From NCBI GenBank assembly GCA_028287545.1, contig JAQBPL010000002.1, positions 1-10,132 of the forward strand: a DNA stretch of 10,132 nucleotides, given 5' to 3'. Below, piece by piece: positions 1-6,094 of this stretch. The notes beneath the pieces are model-generated. The model did not search any database. It was given only the letters and a program-made list of their open reading frames with translations, and had not been told where the DNA came from. Each line of letters starts with the position of its first letter. Within the stretch, counting starts at the first letter, position 1. The translations under genes and the position numbers were made by a program. The stretch is from Vulcanimicrobiota bacterium (lineage in GTDB: Bacteria > Eremiobacterota > Eremiobacteria > Baltobacterales > Baltobacteraceae).

Positions 1-2538
1 TGGGGTGAGGACGGGATCCTCGGCATCTCCGACGACCACCAGCGCTTGTGCATCGCGCCGGCGTTCTGGAACGAGCACGACGAGATCCTCAAGGAACGCC
101 TCTACGGGTTGAACGGCCATCAGGGCAATCACGGCGAAGACGTCAAGGAATACTGGTGGCACCTGGACGCCGTCCCCTCGCACGCGTACCTCAAGGCGCT
201 CTACCGTTATCCGCACGCGGCCTTCCCGTACGCGCAGCTGCGCGAAGAAAACGCGCGCCGCGGGCGCGCCGGCCGCGAATACGAGCTCGTCGACACCGGC
301 ATCTTCGCGAACGACGCGTACTTCGACGTCGTCGTCGAGTACGCGAAGCGCGCGCCGGACGACGTCTCGATCCGCTACACCGTCACGAACCGCGGCGCGG
401 TGGAAGCGCCGCTGCACCTGCTGCCGCACTTCTGGTTTCGCAACGAGTGGTCGTGGCGTTCCGGCACGCCGCGCCCGACGATCCAGACGTCGCAAGATGC
501 GAGCCACTCGCCGCACGAGGTGCTGGTGGTCGAGCACGCGACGCTCGGCAAGCGGTGGGTCTTCACCGACGGCGGCCACACGGAGATGCTGTTCACCGAG
601 AACGACACCGACTTCGAGCGCGCCTTCAACGTCAAGTCGGCCTCACCGTACGTCAAGAGCGGGATCGACCGCGCCGTGCGCGGTGAAGACCGCAACGGCA
701 TCAACCCCCGCCCGATCGGTTCGAAGGCCGCGCTGCACTATCGCTGGGTGATCGCACCGGGCGCGACGCACACCGTGCGCATCCGCATGACCGACGACCC
801 CGCGGCGAGCGGCATCGACGAGGATTTCGATGCGACGTTCGACCTGCGCGAGGCGGAGGCCGATCGGTTCTACGCCGCGCTGGGAGCGCCGCTGGACGAG
901 GAGAGCGCGATGATTCAGCGACGCGCGTTCGCCGGCCTGATCTGGACCAAGCAGTTCTACAACTACGTCGTGCGCGATTGGCTCGATGGCGACCCGGCGA
1001 ACCCGGCGCCGCCGCCGCAGCGCAAGCACGGCCGCAACGCGAACTGGCGCCATCTCTACAACGACGACGTCCTCTCGATGCCGGACGGCTGGGAATATCC
1101 CTGGTACGCAGCCTGGGACCTCGCGTTTCACACGATTCCGTTCGCGTTGATCGACCCGCACTTTGCCAAAGATCAGCTCGGGCGTCTGACGCGCGAGTGG
1201 TATATGCACCCCAGCGGCCAGCTGCCCGCGTACGAGTGGTCGTTCGACGACGTCAACCCGCCCGTCCACGCCTGGGCCGCGCTGCGCGTGTACCAGATCG
1301 AAGCCAAACGCAACGGCGGCGTCGGTGACTACCGGTTTCTCGAGCGCGTGTTCCACAAGCTCCTGATGAATTTCACCTGGTGGGTGAACCGCAAGGACGT
1401 GGCCGGCAAGAACGTGTTTCAGGGCGGCTTCCTCGGCCTCGACAACATCGGACCATTCGATCGCAGCGCGACGCTACCGGGGGGCGCGTATCTCGCGCAG
1501 AGCGACGGCACGTCGTGGATGGGCGTCTACGCGCTCAACATGCTCGCAATCTCGGTCGAACTCGCGAGGACCGAAGAAATCTATCAAGACGTCGCCGAGA
1601 AGTTCTTCGAGCACTTCCTGATCATCGCCGACGGAATGAACTCGCAGCGTCAAGACGATCCTGGCTTGTGGGATCCCGAAGACGAGTTTTATTACGACCA
1701 GCTTTATCTGCCGGGCGGCGAGCGCATCCCGCTCAAAGTTCGCAGCATCGTCGGCATCACGCCGCTCTTCGCGGTCCAGCCGATCCCCGCGGACGCCTTC
1801 GAGCATTTGCCGAGGCTGCGCGCGCGCGTCGAGTGGTTTCTCAAGAACCGACCGGAGCTCGCCGAGAGCGTCGCCCAGATCGACGTGGGCGGGATGCACG
1901 AACGGCGGCTGATGGCGATCGTCAGTCCCGACCGGTTGAGACGCATCTTGCGCCGCGTGTTCGACGAGAACGAGTTTCTCTCGCCGCACGGCATTCGGAT
2001 GCTCTCGCGCTTCCACAAGGACCATCCGTACGTGCTGCGCGTCAACGGCACGGAATTTCGCGTCGACTACGAGCCGGCGGAATCGACCAGCGGCCTCTTC
2101 GGCGGCAATTCCAACTGGCGCGGCCCGGTTTGGATGCCGTTGAACTTTCTGCTGATCGAGGCGCTCCAACGGTTTCACTACTATCTGGGCGACGGCTATA
2201 CGATCGAGTTTCCGACCGGCTCCGGCACGATGCTCACGCTGTGGGAAGTCTCGCTCGAATTGCAACGGCGCCTGATCGGTTTGTTCCGCCGCGACGCCGG
2301 CGGCCGGCGACCGTTCAACGGCGAGAACGCGCTGTTCCAGAACGACCCGCATTGGCGCGATCAGGTCTTTTTCCACGAGTTTTTCAACGGCGATACCGGC
2401 GAAGGACTGGGCGCCTCGCATCAGACCGGCTGGACCTCGCTCGTCGCGAAGATGATCCAGCAGCTCGGAAACTACGGCGGTCCGGTCCACCCGCCGGTCG
2501 CCGCCGACTCCGACCTGGTGCCGAACGCCGCGGATTGA
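1..2538 (+). CDS. GH63 / MGH1-like glucosidase, 5' partial
   Basis: The frame is open from the first base (WGEDGILGISDDHQRL...) to TGA at 2536-2538, giving 845 residues. The TTG at 46-48 is an internal Leu codon in a conserved stretch, not the start. From memory of this family (about 880-900 residues), some 40-70 N-terminal residues lie upstream. Family hallmarks: NHGEDVKEYWWHLD (127-168), DNIGPFDRS (1441-1467), QSDGTSWM (1498-1521) and GGNSNWRGPVW (2101-2133). These mark the bacterial 'glucosidase' group with an (alpha/alpha)6-barrel MGH1-like/GH63 domain. By analogy with E. coli YgjK, the likely acid is the Asp of AAWDLAFH (1117-1119) and the likely base the Glu of FHEFFNGDTG (2377-2379); this alignment is inferred. 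No signal peptide can be judged because the N-terminus is missing. The substrate is unknown: inverting hydrolysis of an alpha-glucoside is likely, and mannosyl- or glucosylglycerate hydrolases are related alternatives. It lies 38 bp ahead of the oxidoreductase gene, probably in the same operon as the glucan genes. Confidence 0.88.
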   Translation, partial: WGEDGILGISDDHQRLCIAPAFWNEHDEILKERLYGLNGHQGNHGEDVKEYWWHLDAVPSHAYLKALYRYPHAAFPYAQLREENARRGRAGREYELVDTGIFANDAYFDVVVEYAKRAPDDVSIRYTVTNRGAVEAPLHLLPHFWFRNEWSWRSGTPRPTIQTSQDASHSPHEVLVVEHATLGKRWVFTDGGHTEMLFTENDTDFERAFNVKSASPYVKSGIDRAVRGEDRNGINPRPIGSKAALHYRWVIAPGATHTVRIRMTDDPAASGIDEDFDATFDLREAEADRFYAALGAPLDEESAMIQRRAFAGLIWTKQFYNYVVRDWLDGDPANPAPPPQRKHGRNANWRHLYNDDVLSMPDGWEYPWYAAWDLAFHTIPFALIDPHFAKDQLGRLTREWYMHPSGQLPAYEWSFDDVNPPVHAWAALRVYQIEAKRNGGVGDYRFLERVFHKLLMNFTWWVNRKDVAGKNVFQGGFLGLDNIGPFDRSATLPGGAYLAQSDGTSWMGVYALNMLAISVELARTEEIYQDVAEKFFEHFLIIADGMNSQRQDDPGLWDPEDEFYYDQLYLPGGERIPLKVRSIVGITPLFAVQPIPADAFEHLPRLRARVEWFLKNRPELAESVAQIDVGGMHERRLMAIVSPDRLRRILRRVFDENEFLSPHGIRMLSRFHKDHPYVLRVNGTEFRVDYEPAESTSGLFGGNSNWRGPVWMPLNFLLIEALQRFHYYLGDGYTIEFPTGSGTMLTLWEVSLELQRRLIGLFRRDAGGRRPFNGENALFQNDPHWRDQVFFHEFFNGDTGEGLGASHQTGWTSLVAKMIQQLGNYGGPVHPPVAADSDLVPNAAD

Positions 2539-2561
2539 AACAGGAAGTAGCGCGCCGAGCC

Positions 2562-2566
2562 AGGGA
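2562..2566 (+). promoter_or_regulatory. Probable ribosome binding site (AGGGA) for the oxidoreductase
   Basis: AGGGA ends 10 nt before the GTG at 2577 and supports that start. A stronger-looking AGGAAG at 2542-2547 has no in-frame start codon at a useful distance. A TTG at 2535, overlapping the upstream stop, is in frame but would add a 14-residue charged leader before the FAD-binding strand YDLAVIGSG, so it is less likely. Confidence 0.5.
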
Positions 2567-2576
2567 CGTACGCCCC

Positions 2577-3926
2577 GTGAGCAGATACGATCTCGCGGTG
2601 ATCGGGTCCGGACAAGGCGGCGTCCCGCTGGCCCTCGATTTCGCCGAGCGCGGGAAGCGGGTCGTCCTGTTCGAGCGCGGTGCCGTCGGCGGCTGCTGCG
2701 TGAACGTGGGCTGCACGCCGTCGAAGTCGTTTCTGGCGTCCGCCCACACCGCCGGCCGCGCGCGCCGGGGCGCGGAGATCGGCGTGCATTGCGAGGTGCA
2801 GGTCGACGACCGCGCGGTGATGGAGCGCGTGCGCGGGATCGTGCGCGAGTGGCGCGACGGGCTCACGCAGAAGATCGCGAAGAGCAGCGTCGAGCTGGTC
2901 GCGGCTGAAGCCGCGTTCGACGGCCCGAATGTCATCGTCGCGGCGGGGAAACGCTATGAAGCCGACGCCGTCGTCCTCGACACCGGCGGGAACGCGGCCG
3001 TCCCGCCGATCGCAGGACTGGCCGGAACGCCGTACCTTACCAACGAGAACTTCTTCGACCAGAAAACGCTGCCGCGAAAACTCGTCGTGCTGGGCTCGGG
3101 CTACGTCGGGCTCGAACTCGGGCAAGGCGCCGCGCGCCTCGGCAGCGCCGTCACCGTCGTCACGCCCGACGACCGGCTGCTGGCGCGCGAAGAGCTCGAT
3201 ACTTGCAGCGTGCTGACGACCTCGTTCGAACGCGACGGCATCACGGTGATGCTGAACAAGTGCGCCGTGGCGGTCGCGTACGAGAACGGCACGTTCGAGG
3301 TCAGGCTGGACGACGGAACCGCCCTCGCGGGCGACGGCTTGCTCGTCGCGATCGGCCGCAAGCCGAACGTTCCCGCCGGGACGGTCGAACGCGCCGGAAT
3401 CGCGCTCGACGCGCACGGCTTCATCGCCTGCGACGCGCAGCTGCGGACCTCCGTGCCCGGGCACTACGCGCTCGGCGACGCGGCCGGCCAGCCGCAGTTC
3501 ACCCACGTCGCGTGGGAAGATTTCCGGCGCCTGCGGGCGGTGACCGGCGGCGATCTCTCGCGCACCCGCGACGATCGGGTACTCGCCTACGCGATGTACA
3601 CCGAGCCGCAAGTCGGCCGGGTCGGGATCACCGCCGACGACGCCGAGAAGGCCGGCACGCCCCATCGCACGGTGACGCTCCAGCTCACCGACGTGGCGCG
3701 CGGTCCGGAATGGAACCTCGAAGAGGGCTTCTTCCGGCTCGTCGTCGACCCCGGCACGGACGCCATCCTCGGCGGCACGTTCGTCGGGTACGAAGCGGGG
3801 GAATTGATTCACGTGATCCTCGCCCACATGGAAGCCGGCTCGACGTGGCGCGTCCTCGAGCGCTCGGTCCACGTCCACCCGACGTTTTCGGAGGGCTTGC
3901 CCTCGCTCGCCCGGCTGCTGCTGTGA
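2577..3926 (+). CDS. FAD/NAD(P) pyridine nucleotide-disulfide oxidoreductase (MerA/RclA/Lpd-like)
   Basis: A 449-residue soluble flavoprotein of usual family length. FAD Rossmann motif GSGQGG is at residues 10-15. The redox disulfide is C41-x4-C46 in GGCCVNVGCTPSK, with an extra Cys40 where the family normally has Thr. NAD(P) motif GSGYVG is at 173-178, and the second FAD motif YALGDAAGQPQFTH lies around G300-D301. The C-terminal dimerisation domain ends in HPTFSE with H434 and E439, the His-Glu pair of dihydrolipoyl dehydrogenases. The protein lacks the C-terminal Cys pair and HMA domain of true mercuric reductase. The TN-x-N-FF...LP, ELGQGAARLGS and DDR...Y-x-MYTEP-x-VGRVG stretches recall MerA-like and RclA proteins more than the Lpd of 2-oxoacid complexes, and no E2 partner gene is nearby. 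At the end of the second NAD(P) strand the residue is Thr196, not the Glu typical of NAD enzymes, so the cofactor is undecided. The GTG start is supported by an AGGGA site; the stop overlaps glgB. Family is firm; substrate unknown. Confidence 0.9.
   Translation: MSRYDLAVIGSGQGGVPLALDFAERGKRVVLFERGAVGGCCVNVGCTPSKSFLASAHTAGRARRGAEIGVHCEVQVDDRAVMERVRGIVREWRDGLTQKIAKSSVELVAAEAAFDGPNVIVAAGKRYEADAVVLDTGGNAAVPPIAGLAGTPYLTNENFFDQKTLPRKLVVLGSGYVGLELGQGAARLGSAVTVVTPDDRLLAREELDTCSVLTTSFERDGITVMLNKCAVAVAYENGTFEVRLDDGTALAGDGLLVAIGRKPNVPAGTVERAGIALDAHGFIACDAQLRTSVPGHYALGDAAGQPQFTHVAWEDFRRLRAVTGGDLSRTRDDRVLAYAMYTEPQVGRVGITADDAEKAGTPHRTVTLQLTDVARGPEWNLEEGFFRLVVDPGTDAILGGTFVGYEAGELIHVILAHMEAGSTWRVLERSVHVHPTFSEGLPSLARLLL
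3923..3926 (+). other. GTGA start/stop overlap, oxidoreductase to glgB
   Basis: The GTG start of glgB (3923-3925) shares bases with the TGA stop (3924-3926) of the preceding gene. The nearest purine-rich SD-like run, GGAGGG at 3890-3895, is 27 nt upstream and too far to serve this start directly. This fits re-initiation by ribosomes finishing the upstream gene. Confidence 0.75.
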
Positions 3927-6094
3927 TCCAACCGGACCGCGCGGCGGCACTCGCCGCAGGCCGCGAAGGCGACCCCTTTGCCGTCCTCGGACCGCACGCG
4001 TTCGGCAGCGGCACCCTCGTGCGGGCGTTCATCCCCGACGCGCGGTCGGTCGCCGTCCTCGACGAGCGCGGCGACTTGCTCGCCGACGCACAGCGGGTCG
4101 GCGCGAGCGATCTGTTCGAAGCGCTCGTTATCGCGATGCCGGAGCGTTATCGGCTGCGCGTCACCGACGCCGCAGGTTCGCGCACCATCGACGATCCATA
4201 CCGCTTCGGCCCGCTGCTCGGCGAGCTCGACGTGTGGCTGATCGGCGAAGGCAACCATCTCGAACTCGATCGCGTGCTGGGCGCGCATCCGGACGTCGTC
4301 GACGGCGTGAAGGGGACGCGGTTTGCCGTGTGGGCGCCGAACGCGTCGCGCGTGAGCGTCGTCGGGGACTGGAACCGCTGGGACGGCCGCGTCCACCCGA
4401 TGCGCCTGCGGCGCGAGATCGGCGTGTGGGAACTGTTCCTCCCCGCGGTCGGCGAGGGTGCGCGGTACAAATACGAGCTGCTCGGCCCGCACGGCGAGCT
4501 GCTTCCGCTGCACGCCGACCCGTTTGCCACTCGCAGCGAGAAACGTCCCGCCAACGCCTCGGTGGTGACCGCTCCGTCGCGCCATGTCTGGAGCGACGAG
4601 GCGTGGCTGCGCGAACGCGCTGCGAAGCAGCGCCGCGACGCGCCGATCCAGATCTACGAAGTGCACCTCGGCTCGTGGAAGCGCGTCCCCGAACAAGACG
4701 ACCGCTTCATGACCTACCGCGAGCTCGCCGACCAGCTGATTCCGTACGTGAAAGACCTCGGGTTCACGCACATCGAGCTGCTGCCGATCACCGAGCATCC
4801 CTACGATCTGAGCTGGGGCTATCAGACGACGGGCTGGTTCGCACCGACCAGCCGCTTCGGCGATCCCGACGACTTCCGCGCCTTCGTCGACGCCGCGCAC
4901 CAGGCCGGCATCGGCGTCATCCTCGATTGGATTCCCGGTCATTTTCCGACCGACGCGCACGGCCTCGCGCGCTTTGACGGGACGCCGCTCTACGAGCACG
5001 CCGACCCGCGCGAAGGATTCCATCGCGAATGGGGCACGCACGTCTTCAACTTGGCGCGCCGCGAGGTGGCGAATTTTCTGCTCTCCTCGGCGCTGTATTG
5101 GCTGCGCGAGTTTCACGTCGACGGCCTGCGCGTCGACGCCGTGGCGTCGCTGCTGTACCGCGACTACAGCCGCAACGAAGGCGATTGGGTTCCCAACGTC
5201 TACGGCGGACGCGAGAACCTCGAAGCCGTGGCTTTCCTGCGGCGCCTCAACGCGACGGTCTACGGCGCTTTCCCGGGGATCGCGACGTTCGCCGAAGAGT
5301 CGACCGCGTGGCCGGGCGTCACGACGCCGGTCGACCTCGGTGGTCTGGGCTTCGGCTACAAGTGGAACATGGGCTGGATGCACGACACGCTGCAGTTCAT
5401 GGAACGCGATCCGCTCTACCGCGGCCACCACCTCAACGAGATCTCGTTCGGACTCGTCTACGCGTTCAGCGAAAACTTCGTGCTGCCGCTCTCGCACGAC
5501 GAAGTCGTCCACGGAAAACGTTCGCTGCTCGGCCGCATGCCGGGCGACGAATACCAGCAGTTCGCGAACGTGCGGCTCCTCTATGGCCTAATGTGGGCCC
5601 ATCCGGGGAAGAAGCTGCTCTTCGCCGGCGGCGAGTTCGCGCAGCGCGGGGAGTGGCGTGCGCAAGCCTCGCTCGACTGGCACCTCGTCCACGGCCGCCA
5701 CGCCGGCGTGCAGCTGCTCGTCCGGGACCTCAACCGGATCGCCCGCGAGCATCCGGCGCTTCACGAGCGCGATGCCGAACCGGCGGGCTTCGAGTGGATC
5801 GCGTACGACGATGCGGCGAACGGCGTGATCGCGTTCATCCGCTGGGACGCCGCGCGCGAGCGCCACCTGGTCTGCGTGTGCAACTTCAGCGGCGCGCGCC
5901 GCGACCGCTACGTGGTGGGCGTGCCGCGCAACGCCGCCTACGCCGAGCTGCTCAACACCGATGCCGCGGTGTACGGCGGCGCGAACGTGGGTAATGGAGG
6001 CCGGGTGACCGCTGCCGAGCGGCCGGCCCATGGCCGGCCCTACTCTCTTACTTTGACGCTCCCGCCGCTCTCCGCGATCTGGCTCGCGCCGTGA
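3923..6094 (+). CDS. glgB: 1,4-alpha-glucan (glycogen) branching enzyme GlgB
   Basis: A cytoplasmic GH13 enzyme of 723 residues that cuts alpha-1,4-glucan and re-attaches the piece through an alpha-1,6 bond. It is the long form: N1 module (about 1-110, with DPFAVLGPHAFG and DDPYRFGPLLGELD), N2/CBM48 module (about 115-215, with GTRFAVWAPNASRVSVVGDWNRWDG), a (beta/alpha)8 barrel from about 230, and a C-terminal beta domain ending LTLPPLSAIWLAP. GH13 regions are intact: DWIPGHF (D335, H340), DGLRVDAVASL (nucleophile D405), FAEEST (acid/base E458) and LSHDEVVHGK (D526). Counted from the GTG at 3923, these numbers equal the E. coli GlgB positions as I recall them (405, 458, 526), which strongly supports this start and rules out a large indel before the active site. 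It overlaps both the oxidoreductase upstream and glgX downstream by 4 nt. No truncation or missing catalytic residue is seen. Confidence 0.98.
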   Translation: MIQPDRAAALAAGREGDPFAVLGPHAFGSGTLVRAFIPDARSVAVLDERGDLLADAQRVGASDLFEALVIAMPERYRLRVTDAAGSRTIDDPYRFGPLLGELDVWLIGEGNHLELDRVLGAHPDVVDGVKGTRFAVWAPNASRVSVVGDWNRWDGRVHPMRLRREIGVWELFLPAVGEGARYKYELLGPHGELLPLHADPFATRSEKRPANASVVTAPSRHVWSDEAWLRERAAKQRRDAPIQIYEVHLGSWKRVPEQDDRFMTYRELADQLIPYVKDLGFTHIELLPITEHPYDLSWGYQTTGWFAPTSRFGDPDDFRAFVDAAHQAGIGVILDWIPGHFPTDAHGLARFDGTPLYEHADPREGFHREWGTHVFNLARREVANFLLSSALYWLREFHVDGLRVDAVASLLYRDYSRNEGDWVPNVYGGRENLEAVAFLRRLNATVYGAFPGIATFAEESTAWPGVTTPVDLGGLGFGYKWNMGWMHDTLQFMERDPLYRGHHLNEISFGLVYAFSENFVLPLSHDEVVHGKRSLLGRMPGDEYQQFANVRLLYGLMWAHPGKKLLFAGGEFAQRGEWRAQASLDWHLVHGRHAGVQLLVRDLNRIAREHPALHERDAEPAGFEWIAYDDAANGVIAFIRWDAARERHLVCVCNFSGARRDRYVVGVPRNAAYAELLNTDAAVYGGANVGNGGRVTAAERPAHGRPYSLTLTLPPLSAIWLAP
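6021..6039 (+). repeat. 8-bp GC inverted repeat (hairpin) near the 3' end of glgB
   Basis: GGCCGGCC (6021-6028), a CAT spacer, then GGCCGGCC (6032-6039). Each arm is itself palindromic, and together they can form an all-GC 8-bp stem with a 3-nt loop. It lies in glgB codons for ERPAHGRPYS, about 50 nt before the glgX start. The bases that follow (6041-6055, tactctcttactttg) are unusually T-rich for this window. A role as an attenuator, RNA-processing or pausing site is possible but unproven. Confidence 0.5.
6091..6094 (+). other. GTGA start/stop overlap, glgB to glgX
   Basis: The glgX GTG (6091-6093) overlaps the glgB TGA (6092-6094). The preceding 30 bases (cccgccgctctccgcgatct and onward) are pyrimidine-rich and hold no SD-like sequence, so translation of glgX probably depends on ribosomes completing glgB. 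Confidence 0.75.

Noticed and set aside
46..48. TTG as the start of the GH63 glucosidase
   Set aside because: The frame stays open to base 1 and the preceding residues WGEDGILGISDD match the family, so the true start is outside the window.
1380..2576. Extending the oxidoreductase upstream in the same open frame
   Set aside because: The frame is open far upstream only because it shadows the GH63 gene. The upstream product is Arg-rich and featureless, whereas the FAD fold begins right after the GTG at 2577.
3203..3922. Extending glgB upstream in the same open frame
   Set aside because: Residues before 3923 are shadow translation of the oxidoreductase. With the GTG at 3923 the GlgB catalytic residues fall at the same numbers as in E. 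coli.
2577..3926. Calling the oxidoreductase merA (mercuric reductase) or lpdA
   Set aside because: It has no HMA domain and no C-terminal Cys pair for mercury, and no merR/merT or 2-oxoacid complex genes are near. The active-site His-Glu pair is shared by many family members, so neither symbol is justified.
2472..3950. Long minus-strand open frame (about 490 codons) opposite the oxidoreductase
   Set aside because: The + strand encodes a complete, motif-perfect enzyme here. The antisense frame has a low-complexity Arg/Val/Asp/Glu-rich product with no recognisable domain, as expected for the shadow of high-GC codons.
3809..5512. Minus-strand open frame of about 567 codons opposite glgB
   Set aside because: It mirrors the GC3-rich glgB reading frame, has no family motifs and crosses the oxidoreductase-glgB junction; it is a shadow.
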